Origin: a virus
Virus record (IMG/VR): IMGVR_UViG_3300001680_000196
Span: 1 to 44,899 of that record
Length of the DNA: 44,899 nucleotides
Direction: 5' to 3' (one strand)
The notes below the pieces were generated by a model that did no database searches, was not told the origin of the DNA, and saw only the letters and a program-made list of their open reading frames with translations. The position numbers and the translations under genes are program-made. Positions 17,001-25,746 of the stretch are shown in pieces; the first letter of the stretch is position 1, and every line of letters begins with the position of its first letter.

Positions 17001-18099
17001 ATACATCAACATCTGGCTTAACCATTAGAACAAAGGTTCCGCTATCGTCTGCCGATGAAACATCGAACGACCACTTTGGGCCATTAAAATCAACTGTGCC
17101 CGGAACTATATCAAATTGATTTGTTAGACCCCAACTGGATCCACCATCAATACTAACCAACCCCAATAGATACCAAGAGTCAATAAACTCCAAATCAGAC
17201 CTGCTACCAAACGGAGTAGAAGCTACGGTAACATCTTCTCGTCCAGCTACTGTTTCTGTATTTTTAGATGACGGGTCTTTGACTTCTCTTGCTGTATTAG
17301 CCGATACATACTCAACACACACAATTCGCAAGTAGTAACCGCTTGATACAAGCCTTATCTCGTCAAGTCCAGCAGCTTTTCTACCAAGAAATCTTGATGT
17401 GACCCTATCGCAAATTGCTGTCCACTCCAATCCGTCTTCAGAAGAAAAAATAGTTATGTCATTATTGCTTATGATTGCCATTCTGAACGTACCGTCAGGC
17501 ATTACGCAAACATCAATACCGTGATATGGCAATTTATGTTGTGATAACTGTTTTGACGATGTTCTTATCTGCCAATTGCTTGCTGTTGTCCAAGACTGTT
17601 CGTAATTAGACGCCCCTGCATTTCGGTATCGCGTCTGAATAGATCCAGTAGGATAGCGCGTTGAAGCCAAGTTCTTATATGTGTATAAGTATTCTTTTTT
17701 CAATTTGGGATTGTATACAGCAGCCAGCGAATTCATTTGAAAACTTGCTGCCCCACTATCAAACGGGTCTGAAAAGTCATGGCGATACCGTATATCGTGC
17801 TGACCATAGTAGTTATCGTCGCTCTTGGTCTTGTCTTTCCACGTCCAAGTTGCTTCTCCCAACGAACCGCTTGTTTGTGCTCTTAAATCATACTCTGTAG
17901 ACTGTGTTGGTACTCCCATAGCAAAAGCTGAGTTGTTGCCTAAATTCGTGCTTGCTGGCGTTATGCTGGGTGAAATCAATGCTGGCTTGGTTGGAACCGC
18001 TAAAGGAGCATTTGCCGAAGTCATCACCTCTGCTTCCGTTAGCAGTGGGTCTGGAAGAATAAAGAACTGAGTAACATTATTTGACGAAAATAGTGGCAT
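14086..18099 (-). CDS. Large tail-tip protein with Asp-box (BNR-like) repeats
   Basis: This 1,337-residue, mostly beta-strand protein is the first gene after the tape measure. Two segments match the Asp-box loop of sialidase-like beta-propellers: S-S-E-D-G-L-E-W at about 219-226 and S-I-D-G-G-S-S-W at about 316-323. The second fits S-x-D-x-G-x-[ST]-W exactly. Asp boxes are structural, so a propeller fold does not prove sialidase activity, and I see no clear catalytic Arg triad. The size and place suggest a distal tail or central tail-tip component that might bind or cleave surface glycans. Confidence 0.55.
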   Translation of the reverse strand: MPLFSSNNVTQFFILPDPLLTEAEVMTSANAPLAVPTKPALISPSITPASTNLGNNSAFAMGVPTQSTEYDLRAQTSGSLGEATWTWKDKTKSDDNYYGQHDIRYRHDFSDPFDSGAASFQMNSLAAVYNPKLKKEYLYTYKNLASTRYPTGSIQTRYRNAGASNYEQSWTTASNWQIRTSSKQLSQHKLPYHGIDVCVMPDGTFRMAIISNNDITIFSSEDGLEWTAICDRVTSRFLGRKAAGLDEIRLVSSGYYLRIVCVEYVSANTAREVKDPSSKNTETVAGREDVTVASTPFGSRSDLEFIDSWYLLGLVSIDGGSSWGLTNQFDIVPGTVDFNGPKWSFDVSSADDSGTFVLMVKPDVDVWFERTESADPNPFLEDYDSYINLSQNGIMAYTGYMATGSGAFQGQENLNIHHRGSWGSEKPFMCKTDAHLVIYYSHLCQRNNYLNVENTSDAIEYNMERIPLGSNLQEVNWTALGSVDSSDTEFGITGFNCAIRHLPAVGKLFWAGGSLSFFHKAYDRNTGINSNLALIFYYKMGGWSIAPVRSFNAGNYPDSFLMGKKSLDELNPWQPKGAIFAPYWDITIGSPAENNTPTNSSLNTPFKRSIRYCTQNLTTESLKLANIAYNVETYAAYTFQDPGVGAYPFRNGSTWNNNTVWSPSAGICQYDYDASVSAVNPLGIYRNQATPDVNWCFVPDNAGTISPYNSGYWWSTAPPPDVSIPATNGHGSCIVWTSKIRRENTSSVVQNTTLIAGISLNSFMLDSMSIWEPPVTTPPYFKGALVRCSVRLRKSYAIIWDERQNIALATISPSTDFFKDSFVEFRWGWYPLSVQGVWSATKANPNIRTACLLMARKKGTETWYSTPMVYPKSSTTTSDSDYVAPSFVNSTTTNPWHQAVSFGLFPHTPTVAPSGPTVIEFQNFGVHRSNDLTSSALMCQLHSDFSGIATSPWKYVERKDVPRGKLMTGEPVLMNDKIEIVWGGTGGMDGDSYSASNAFSYSSKNAVAFASPRTMFRSETSPSSVVLDFKAPNDKVFSHRCVALFNTNIRRGTVSYRSTAATVITTSKDFDATIITGRVSSVTEGVWVIDYFGAGYAGTENEDIVRGGSLSSSDKRSFYLEITNTADTFYYPTNAVFKIDNHIGSDSFTFEAPDVSKISQASMVGTSVAIFADRSVVEFDNMVHLPIFRLASTTPYTYEGHVRIGTIVGGQKFDFNVPLDWAYSDEETPNQTEFTTRSGVYWCYNEGPPNRELTLSIVGDVSEEERLKIRDSLRSLSSYSKRPIVFFNGFTKERTDNLILSKYNGSTSLDNEGWYYDQRNLQWKPIGNMSISLQEVV

Positions 18100-18101
18100 T
18101 A

Positions 18102-21100
18102 TTAACTCGCAAATTTATTGAAACGGCCTCTACTGTAGCCAACGGTTACACCGCTTGCTCGTCTTAGCCTTTTTGTCATTTCTGGGGCATGTCCCCTCTT
18201 CATTGCTGTTATCTGAACAGCATCTAACAACCGTCCTTCCGCTATAATAGCTATATCTATCGGGGCAGACCCACCATATGTTGGTGGAACAACAGGTGGC
18301 CCAGCAGCAGCAGCAGAAAGACTAGTAGCATATGACCCAATACTATTGGTTGCAGCCATAAGCGATTGGCGTATCAGTTCAGATGGTTGCTGTGCAGCTA
18401 TAATGTAGTCTCCAGCAGCAAATGAAGCCATTAAGCCCTCTTGCCCAACCCGTATAGGAGCAGGTGTATCGTTAAACATAGACCAATTTGATGGCTTGAG
18501 CCTTGAGTCCTCCCACCACTCTGAAACAGATTTATCCTCAGAAGGATGCTCCTCATCCCAAGCATCAGCTTCGGCTTGTTTCTCCTTTAGCTTCTCTATA
18601 AGCGGAAACATGCTTAGAATCGCTTTACCAAATACCTCTGCCATATGAACGGCTACTCCAAACACAGCCTTCCTAAACGTTTCGCTACCAAGAGTTGCCT
18701 CCAGTATGCCTTGGAGAATATTGCCAAAAATATCCATTACGGCTTCAAAGGCAGAAGAGCTAACCACCCTCTCCATTGTTGCGGTCAGGAGTTCTGAAAC
18801 CGCATCTATTAAGCTTTTTATTAGCTTCTGCATTGGGCCACTAATCTGGTTCAATACGTCAGAAGACCCCTCAACTACTCTTTTTAATATATGGAGATTG
18901 CTTATTATTGAGCGTATTGCGTCAGCTATCCTTCCAGAGTTGGAAGATATACTACTTACAAACGTCTTAACAATAGTAGGAAGCGCAGTTGCAACTGCAT
19001 CTATAACGCCACCAGCACCTTCAATTGCTGTTCTAAAGAAATTCGGAAGTCCAGTAGCCAGAGAAGAGAGGACCTTTGGTGCCGCAGAACTAACGGCTGC
19101 AAATAACTTGGGCAGTCCAGCTATTAAAGCGTCCAAAACGGCTGGGGTTACCGCGACAAGTGACGTTGCGAAGTCTGTTGCAGCCTCTATCTTTGCTCCA
19201 ACCCCTTTTTTCGCTGTTTCACGTGTAAAGGAGGCAGAACGAGCCTCACCTATGCGACGTTCACGGTCTGCTGCGCTTATCTCTCCTTCCTCGAATAATT
19301 TACTTGCTTCGTCTATTTGCTTTTGACGTTCAGACGCCACACTCGCTGCAATTCCTTTAATCATTGACAATGGATTTAAATCAAGGCCACCCGTCATAAA
19401 TGACAAAGACGATTTAAAGACGCCCACGACCTTCTTTATTCCGGCTATTGCTACTTTTACAATCTTAACTGTTAGCCGTATCATGCCACCAATAACTTTA
19501 GCTGCTACCACTCCTATAGCAAGAACACCAGCAGCAATAACTGCAAGTGGGCCAGCAAGACCCGCAAGAGCCACAGCACCATCCTTTCCAAGCGACTTAA
19601 ATAATGGGCCTAACTTCTTCAAACCCGTTGCTGTATCTGTCCCTTTAGTGGCAAATTCACCAATCCCACGTTTCCAATCTTTCCAGGCACTACGAAGACC
19701 CGATTCTTTCCACGCATTACGAAAACCCGATTCTTTCCACGCGCTACTAAGACCCGATACACTGTTTTTAGCTAACTCAATAATATCAACCAACCCACGT
19801 AGGCCAGCCCCTGCCGATTGTGCTGCTTTTCCAATATCTACAATCCCTTGTGGCAACACGGACGTTAGCAGGTCACCCATAGCTGCTTGGGAGTCAATAT
19901 CTCTGAGGTTTTCTAAAAACTTAATTGCAGCTTTCTTTTTTTCTTCGTCTTTTATGCCCCTAGTCGTCTTCTCCCTAGTCTCAAACTCTTCATTCACTTC
20001 AGTTAATTTTTCATAATACTGTCTAAACGCACCTATCTTCTCTTTGAAGGACGCAGACCTTATGTTCGTTTCTAAGGTGGTAAGACGCTGAACTTTTTTA
20101 ATGTATTGCAACTCTACATTGTACAGGTCTTCTAAAATCTGTTCTTCAAGCCGTGCCCTTTCTTCCCACTGTTCGAGATTCAGCGCGGCTACAAGGTAAA
20201 GGGTTTCTTTCCTTTTATAGTCCTCCTTTGTTTTCTCCATGCTTTTGCGGTGTGTCTCATCGAGAATTTCCAATTCGCTTTTAGAAGCGTTCTCATTTAC
20301 CGCTTTTATTTTCTTAACAAGCTCCTCTTCCAATCGTAAAAGCTCTTCATCGCGTATAGCAGCAGCAAGAACAATTTCCTTAGTTATCTGTTCTTGCTTT
20401 TTCCTTTCGCCCTCTATTTCGTTTAGTGCGTTCTCTTTCGCAAGATTTGCTTCTTCCTTTGCTATCTTTTTCTCTCCTTCTAACCTTTCAAGTTGCAACG
20501 CTAAAACCTCTCTTGAGGCCTTAGTACCAGCAAGCGTCCTTACGGTTTTCTTTGATGATGCTATCTCTTTTTCAAGATGACTAATGTGTTCTTCAAGATC
20601 ACTTAAATCAGGACTTAAATCAATCTTCTTCATCTCCTTTTCTAGCTCAGTCATTAGACCTATCTGCTTCTCGTTCATTGCATTTAGATCAATAATTCTC
20701 TGATCATATGACTTTTTTATTTTAGTCTCTTCACTGTCTGTCATTCCAGCAAATGTATCGGATAGGTCTTTGCGTACAGCTTTTACATTTTCGTTATACT
20801 CTGCGATTAGTATTTTCGCTTCTCCTGACAGACCCGCGAGCAAGGCGGCCTCATGCCCACCACCTAACTCTTGAACAATCCCAATAGGCGCGTCTTCTAT
20901 CTTGTGCCTAAATGCTATTGCCGCTCTCTCTGCCTCGTTTAGAGCAAGAGCGAGTTCGACTCTTCTCGCTAACTCCTTGTTGTATTGGGAAAGGGCCTTG
21001 GTTGACTTTTTAAGAGCCTGTTCTTGTTTTCTTGTTGCCCCAGGACCTATGTTTTTATCTCGGAGTTCACCCAGCTTTTTTTCTGCGTGGATTTGATTTT

Positions 21101-24050
21101 TTACTTGCTGTCCCGCTGTCTTTGCTCCCTGTTCATATCCACGTAGATGCTTTCGGTTTACTTCAAGCTGTGCGTCAACTGCTGCCGCATTTCTTTGTAT
21201 TATTGTATATAGGTCTTTGAGGTCAGCGTGTTCACTAGGTAAGTCAAATGCTTTCATCCCCAGCCGCATACGCTCCGTATTTAATGATTTAAAGGATGCG
21301 ATCATTGCAGCGTGGGTGGTTCTATTGTTCTCGCCATACTTATGTTCAGCGGCAGCGACCTCCTTTATTGTCTTATGATACATCTCTTGTCTAGCAGTAA
21401 GAGTTTCAATAGTACCAGCAAAAAACTTACTTCTCTTTGAAGCATTCTCTTGTATTTTAAGACCGTCAGCCATACCCTCTTGAAGTAATCTCTGAGCAGC
21501 AGACCAAGACAAAACAGCAATTTTTCCTTTATGAATTATTTTAGTCAGATGGCCCTTTGATAAACCGTTCGCTATCTGTTCTGCTGTAAGTGTAGATAAC
21601 GTATCGAGTTCATTTCTAAGAACACCTCCAAGTTTATGCCGCGACTCTAATTCTTTCTTCAAATTCACCAGAGTTTTGTTCTGGACTTTCTCAATTTTTA
21701 CACCCTGCTTACGATATGTTTCCGCATCATCCTCCTGAATTTTCTGTATGGCCTTAGCTCCACCAAGAGCCCTTGCGCCAGCCAATGCAGCATTATCAGC
21801 AGCGGTTTCATACATGACCCAAGCAGCGATAGTGGCAACTATGGCTGCAACAATTCCCAATGGGCCTAACATGGCTGCTCTAAGTCGTACCATCGCGGAA
21901 GCAGTACCATCAGCAGCCACTCTAGCCGCTATAAATGCTTTTGATAGCTTATCTACGACTGTTATCAGCGAAGCAACCCCTGCTAATATGCTTGAAGATA
22001 CAAACACAAACAGCAGAGATTTCCCTAAAAACTTAATTGCATCTCTCGCTTGATATACAAACCGTACAAATTCAAGTAGCGCAGCAACCATAGAAGTTGC
22101 ACCCGCAGCAAATTGATCTGCAAAATCCTCCGAGCTTTTTGTCATATCAGAAAACAACAATGTGAGTTGAGTTCCGATTACAAGTTTCATTCCTCTAAAA
22201 GCTTCAGCGGTTCTATCTATGATAACTTTAAGTCCACCTATGAAGTCGCCAAGATTTGATTGGTCTCCACTACCGCCTTCGTTCATTAGTTCAAAAACAG
22301 TTATTAAAAGCTCTTCAAAGGCAGAACGCAAGATAAGGGCTCTGTTGCTTACAGCCGTTATCTGCTGTTCATATGTTCTTTTAGTAAGTCCTTCTGCGAT
22401 CCCCTTATCAATTTCGACCATTATCATATTGAAACTATTGGACTCTTCAGAGGCAGTAGCAAACTCCTTGGAAATTTGAGCGATACTACCAGCAGCTCTC
22501 TTTGAGACAAGACTAACAATGTCTCCCATCTTCATGTTAGCCTTTCCAATCGTTGTCATTATCTCAGCAAAAGAATTGGAAACAGGGTTTACCTCTTCCA
22601 TTGTAATGCCGTATTTTTCCAACGCTTCTTGGGCTCTTGCTGTTGGTCGAGATAGTGCCAACATTGCCTGTCTAAACTGTGTACCCGCGATGGAGCCTTC
22701 AAGTCCCAGGTCTCTAAACAACGCTAACGCTGTAGTTGTATCTTTCAGGCTCATTCCAAGCGCAGCACCAACCGAACCCCCGTATCTCATAGCAATAGTT
22801 AAACTTTCAACATCTAAAAGAGAGTTTTGTAGTGCCCCGGTAAATGTATCTACAACCTCAGTAGACTTATCGGAAGTCAGGTTGAACTGAGCCATTGTTG
22901 CTGCAAGTAGCTGAGTAGCATTCGACATTGACGTTGCATTAGCACCAGCAAAGTTAAGAGCATCACCAGACACTTCCAAAATAGAGTTAGCATCCATACC
23001 AGCTCGCGCCAACGCTTGCATGGCATCAGCAGCCTCAGTAGCCGTAAAAAGGGTGGTCCTACCGAGTTGTCGCGCTGTGTCCTCCATATCTTGCATCTGT
23101 TGGATGCCTTCGGCAGTACCCAAATCAATTCCACGTATCGAAGCAAGCGTGATGATTGATTTCTCAAAATCAGAACCAACTTTCAATACAGCAACGCCTA
23201 GTGCTGCTGCCGCAAACGCAGCAACCTGGAAGGCCATTACAAGTGGTCCCATCATAAACGAATGTAAGGATTTCACAGAACCGTGGAAGTCTTCCATGGC
23301 TCTTTTCTTCGCTGCTGCTTCACGTTTATGAATAGCAGCTATTTTCTTCGATGTAGCCTTTTCTTCTCGTTCTCTACGATTTCGTGCCGCCTTTTCTACT
23401 CTTACTCGCTTTTTAATTCCGGCTAGCCGGTCTTTTTCTAGCCTCGACCAAAACTCATTTAGGGCCGTTTCGTTGGCCTTTTCTTTCTTGCGATTTGCAT
23501 CCTTTACTCTTTCCAGCTTTTTAATTCCGGCTATCCGGTCTTTTTCGAGCCCGTCCCAAATGCTTTCCAGCGCTTCTGCCGTAGCTTTTTGTGACGCTAA
23601 TACTTTCTTGTCTGCTGCCTTAGCGCGTTTTATATGTTCTGCTTTGAGCTTCTTCGAGTAGCTTTCCCACGCTTCTGCTGTAGCTTTTTGTGACGCTAAG
23701 TTTTTCTTATCTGCTGCCTTAGAATCTCGTTCCTCCTTACTCTTAATAGCCCTTTTCGCTGCCCTGGCCTCTTTATCCAGTTGTATTTCTTTTAAAACCG
23801 TACCTTTATACGCTTCTAAGAGTTTTTCATTTGTTAGCTTTACTTCTGCAAGTTCTTTTCTGTGTGCCTGTAGTTTCTTGTCCCTGCGTTTTTTGTCGCG
23901 CCTTGCCCTCTTTTCCCTGCCCTTTTCAAGCTTATTCTCTTCTCTCTTTTGCTTCTTCATTAGATCAAGAAGCTTATCAAAGCTTTGTGATACCTCAGTG
24001 GCGTCAACCTTAATAGAGATGCCAAGATCAGCAATATTTATAACAGCCAT
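18102..24050 (-). CDS. Tail tape measure protein
   Basis: This 1,982-residue protein sets tail length and probably helps DNA entry. Residues ~20-255 are a highly charged helical region with internal repeats. Residues ~265-620 form a TP901-type tape-measure core (F-E-K-S-I-I-T-L-A-S near 295, then T-A-T-E-A-A-D-A-M-Q-A-L-A-R-A-G). Several hydrophobic stretches follow (about 690-760 and 1470-1540), and long helices fill the rest. It begins three bases after the stop of the T-type chaperone frame, the usual order. Tape measures run roughly 0.15 nm of tail per residue, which would predict a tail near 300 nm. The gene is intact. Confidence 0.93.
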   Translation of the reverse strand: MAVINIADLGISIKVDATEVSQSFDKLLDLMKKQKREENKLEKGREKRARRDKKRRDKKLQAHRKELAEVKLTNEKLLEAYKGTVLKEIQLDKEARAAKRAIKSKEERDSKAADKKNLASQKATAEAWESYSKKLKAEHIKRAKAADKKVLASQKATAEALESIWDGLEKDRIAGIKKLERVKDANRKKEKANETALNEFWSRLEKDRLAGIKKRVRVEKAARNRREREEKATSKKIAAIHKREAAAKKRAMEDFHGSVKSLHSFMMGPLVMAFQVAAFAAAALGVAVLKVGSDFEKSIITLASIRGIDLGTAEGIQQMQDMEDTARQLGRTTLFTATEAADAMQALARAGMDANSILEVSGDALNFAGANATSMSNATQLLAATMAQFNLTSDKSTEVVDTFTGALQNSLLDVESLTIAMRYGGSVGAALGMSLKDTTTALALFRDLGLEGSIAGTQFRQAMLALSRPTARAQEALEKYGITMEEVNPVSNSFAEIMTTIGKANMKMGDIVSLVSKRAAGSIAQISKEFATASEESNSFNMIMVEIDKGIAEGLTKRTYEQQITAVSNRALILRSAFEELLITVFELMNEGGSGDQSNLGDFIGGLKVIIDRTAEAFRGMKLVIGTQLTLLFSDMTKSSEDFADQFAAGATSMVAALLEFVRFVYQARDAIKFLGKSLLFVFVSSSILAGVASLITVVDKLSKAFIAARVAADGTASAMVRLRAAMLGPLGIVAAIVATIAAWVMYETAADNAALAGARALGGAKAIQKIQEDDAETYRKQGVKIEKVQNKTLVNLKKELESRHKLGGVLRNELDTLSTLTAEQIANGLSKGHLTKIIHKGKIAVLSWSAAQRLLQEGMADGLKIQENASKRSKFFAGTIETLTARQEMYHKTIKEVAAAEHKYGENNRTTHAAMIASFKSLNTERMRLGMKAFDLPSEHADLKDLYTIIQRNAAAVDAQLEVNRKHLRGYEQGAKTAGQQVKNQIHAEKKLGELRDKNIGPGATRKQEQALKKSTKALSQYNKELARRVELALALNEAERAAIAFRHKIEDAPIGIVQELGGGHEAALLAGLSGEAKILIAEYNENVKAVRKDLSDTFAGMTDSEETKIKKSYDQRIIDLNAMNEKQIGLMTELEKEMKKIDLSPDLSDLEEHISHLEKEIASSKKTVRTLAGTKASREVLALQLERLEGEKKIAKEEANLAKENALNEIEGERKKQEQITKEIVLAAAIRDEELLRLEEELVKKIKAVNENASKSELEILDETHRKSMEKTKEDYKRKETLYLVAALNLEQWEERARLEEQILEDLYNVELQYIKKVQRLTTLETNIRSASFKEKIGAFRQYYEKLTEVNEEFETREKTTRGIKDEEKKKAAIKFLENLRDIDSQAAMGDLLTSVLPQGIVDIGKAAQSAGAGLRGLVDIIELAKNSVSGLSSAWKESGFRNAWKESGLRSAWKDWKRGIGEFATKGTDTATGLKKLGPLFKSLGKDGAVALAGLAGPLAVIAAGVLAIGVVAAKVIGGMIRLTVKIVKVAIAGIKKVVGVFKSSLSFMTGGLDLNPLSMIKGIAASVASERQKQIDEASKLFEEGEISAADRERRIGEARSASFTRETAKKGVGAKIEAATDFATSLVAVTPAVLDALIAGLPKLFAAVSSAAPKVLSSLATGLPNFFRTAIEGAGGVIDAVATALPTIVKTFVSSISSNSGRIADAIRSIISNLHILKRVVEGSSDVLNQISGPMQKLIKSLIDAVSELLTATMERVVSSSAFEAVMDIFGNILQGILEATLGSETFRKAVFGVAVHMAEVFGKAILSMFPLIEKLKEKQAEADAWDEEHPSEDKSVSEWWEDSRLKPSNWSMFNDTPAPIRVGQEGLMASFAAGDYIIAAQQPSELIRQSLMAATNSIGSYATSLSAAAAGPPVVPPTYGGSAPIDIAIIAEGRLLDAVQITAMKRGHAPEMTKRLRRASGVTVGYSRGRFNKFAS
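19687..19758. repeat. 27-bp tandem repeat in the tape measure gene
   Basis: Two full 27-base units (19687-19713 and 19714-19740) and a partial third encode the nine-residue motif A-W-K-E-S-G-[FL]-R-[NS] on the minus strand. It lies between the helical region and a hydrophobic segment. The units are nearly identical, suggesting recent duplication. Confidence 0.75.
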
Positions 24051-24053
24051 GTA

Positions 24054-24416
24054 TCACCCATTAACGACAGGAACATTTCCATAGACCTTACTTAATTTAG
24101 CCAATAATTCCGCCTTCTTTTGCTCCTTACTAACTCCCTTATTGGATTTTCTGGTCTTTGGTGGTTTTTTAGCTCCAAATGCAGAGGCAACAGGGTCCAT
24201 TACCATCTCTATCATCGAGAGCTTGTGACGCATTGCGGCTCTTGAAGCCAAGCCAATCTGGTCAAAGCTCATATCAAGTATTTGTTCAAAACTTAAACCA
24301 CAAGAAAGCAACGTTCCTAATGAACGCTCCAACGACTCAACTTTTTCTTCTTCTGTTACATGTTCGCTGTTATTGATTTCACTGCTTGGCTCGCCTTTCT
24401 CGCCAGCCGTATAAAC
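24054..24416 (-). CDS. T-type extension of the tail assembly chaperone (-1 frame)
   Basis: This frame is open from inside the upstream chaperone gene to a stop at 24054, three bases before the tape measure start. It has no good start of its own: the only candidate is an internal TTG at 24332. It lies exactly in the -1 frame relative to the gene upstream and overlaps its end, so it is most likely made only as a frameshifted fusion of about 282 residues (162 from the upstream frame plus 120 here). By analogy with lambda gpG-T, the fusion would bind the tape measure and recruit tail tube subunits. The C-terminus is basic (K-K-P-P-K-T-R-K-S-N-K). Confidence 0.68.
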   Translation of the reverse strand, partial: VYTAGEKGEPSSEINNSEHVTEEEKVESLERSLGTLLSCGLSFEQILDMSFDQIGLASRAAMRHKLSMIEMVMDPVASAFGAKKPPKTRKSNKGVSKEQKKAELLAKLSKVYGNVPVVNG

Positions 24417-24901
24417 AAAGGGATTATGGCGGCTATCATCTCCTCTAGTGGAAATAGGTCTGCTGCTGCCAAATCACTGTCCTCAAAAGGAAAGCCTTGT
24501 TCAGTCGCCTTCTTCTTTACGCTGGCGATTAAAAGTGGTTGAGACACCGAAAAGCAATTGGAGATCACCCTTAGCACATCATCATTATCAGCAACCGACA
24601 TAATCAAATCAAACATAGAAGAAGCGTCATTCGCAAATGGCATCTCCGTAAAGCTAAGAGACTTCAATTTTTCAAACTGTCTTAGCACTTTTATCTGAAC
24701 ACGTGCGCTGGCGACTGTCCTTACCATGTGCTTTCCGCCTAATACATCTTGAACCTCGATTTCATCATCAGGTATCAATGTTTTCAACACGTTTTGAAGC
24801 GTATAACCAGCATCGGCTATTGTCAGTTGTTCTTCTACTTCTTCTACTTCTTCTTTTGGGATTTCTGGTTCAGAGGCGTGTGCCACTTCTGGATCTGTCA
24901 T
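24356..24901 (-). CDS. Tail assembly chaperone, G-like
   Basis: This 181-residue, mainly helical protein has a Glu-rich N-terminal 30 residues. It lies just before the tape measure and has an overlapping downstream -1 frame, the signature of gpG/gpGT-type chaperones that coat the tape measure before tube assembly. A perfect TAGGAG ribosome site precedes the ATG. In most siphoviruses this gene directly follows the major tail protein. Here a 2.5-kb rightward cassette separates them, so it needs the promoter seen just upstream. The sequence itself is not conserved enough to recognise, so the call rests on context. Confidence 0.68.
   Translation of the reverse strand: MTDPEVAHASEPEIPKEEVEEVEEQLTIADAGYTLQNVLKTLIPDDEIEVQDVLGGKHMVRTVASARVQIKVLRQFEKLKSLSFTEMPFANDASSMFDLIMSVADNDDVLRVISNCFSVSQPLLIASVKKKATEQGFPFEDSDLAAADLFPLEEMIAAIIPLFIRLARKASQAVKSITANM
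24416..24422 (-). promoter_or_regulatory. Probable -1 ribosomal slippery site
   Basis: The mRNA reads C-CCT-TTG in the frame of the upstream chaperone gene, fitting the X-XXY-YYZ heptamer for -1 slippage. After a seven-base spacer a GC-rich stretch can fold (GGCT pairing with AGCC), a possible stimulatory stem. Slippage here joins the two chaperone frames without meeting a stop. Confidence 0.6.
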
Positions 24902-24952
24902 TGTTTACTCCTACGTCATGCGTATTTTTGGGTAATAATTTTATATTACCTT

Positions 24953-24980
24953 ATCATAACGGATACCAAAAAACCTACAA
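24953..24980 (-). promoter_or_regulatory. Promoter for chaperones and tape measure
   Basis: The minus strand has TTGTAG (24980-24975), a 16-base spacer and TATGAT (24958-24953), about 50 bases before the chaperone ATG. A six-base inverted repeat GGTAAT/ATTACC lies between this and the gene. A promoter is needed here because the rightward cassette cuts the tail genes off from the head operon. Confidence 0.42.
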
Positions 24981-25038
24981 ATTACACCGATAGTAAACAA
25001 AAAAAGAACGGAAAAGACCCCCCGAACCCGATTCAATA

Positions 25039-25083
25039 TGTTATACTATATGAGTAACCAGAAGTGTAATTAATCATACTCAT
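25039..25083 (+). promoter_or_regulatory. Cassette promoter (extended -10) with operator-like repeat
   Basis: TG-T-TATACT at 25039-25047 is an extended -10 box. Directly downstream an inverted repeat, ATGAGTA at 25050-25056 and TACTCAT at 25077-25083, covers the expected transcription start. That arrangement suits repression by a dimeric protein. The first cassette gene starts at 25099. Confidence 0.48.
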
Positions 25084-25098
25084 AACCAGGGAAGAACA

Positions 25099-25743
25099 AT
25101 GGACCTCGTAACTATTACGTCCACGCTCAAAGGGGCTGTACGTGGCAGAAGACCAAACCGGAAAGCATACGGAAGACACAGAGTTATATCTGCAATCGAC
25201 GTAGGTTTCCGATACAGAGAGGTATTAAAAACCTCTTGCGACATTATTTATAGCGATAGATTTTATGACCTTTTAATGGACAAATTGGACGCTGAAGGCA
25301 TATTTGTAAAACGGGAAGATTGTGATTCGTTAATAGAGGCACAACACGACAAAATGAAATCCCAAATGACCGATAATTGGGGGGTTAAAGAGTCAATTTA
25401 TGCTCCAGCCCCATACTTCGGCATGGGATTCAAACGCCACAAGGAAACAGGTGGAATATACGTTGCTGGGCTACAAATTTGCGAGAAAGTGGTAAACCAT
25501 GACCCGAACGGAAGTATACCTGCTCCGAATTCCAAGGCAGCAACAATCGTAAAACGGTCAATAAGTGGCTTGATCCCGTTGGGAATATATAGAACCTATA
25601 AAGTAATAGACGTAGTAGAGGGGATAAGAATTCCAACAGCCGAGTGGAAAACAGGTCAAGATGCTTTGGAAATGCTCCTTATCAACGGTCTAAACCAAGC
25701 CAACAAACAATACAAAACTTTTTTAACACTGAAAGGGGAATAA
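25099..25743 (+). CDS. Hypothetical protein, first gene of the rightward cassette
   Basis: The protein has 214 residues with an AGGGAAG ribosome site before the ATG. The N-terminal 30 residues are very basic (R-G-R-R-P-N-R-K), which could bind nucleic acid, and the rest looks like a mixed alpha/beta globular domain. No catalytic motif, membrane segment or known family is visible. It is transcribed opposite to the tail genes on both sides from its own promoter, which makes it a moron-type gene. Confidence 0.62.
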   Translation: MDLVTITSTLKGAVRGRRPNRKAYGRHRVISAIDVGFRYREVLKTSCDIIYSDRFYDLLMDKLDAEGIFVKREDCDSLIEAQHDKMKSQMTDNWGVKESIYAPAPYFGMGFKRHKETGGIYVAGLQICEKVVNHDPNGSIPAPNSKAATIVKRSISGLIPLGIYRTYKVIDVVEGIRIPTAEWKTGQDALEMLLINGLNQANKQYKTFLTLKGE

Positions 25744-25746
25744 GCA

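Noticed and set aside
18706-20580. Long rightward open frames opposite the tape measure
   Set aside because: Antisense to an intact 1,982-codon gene, with Ser/Ala/Phe-rich composition typical of shadow frames.
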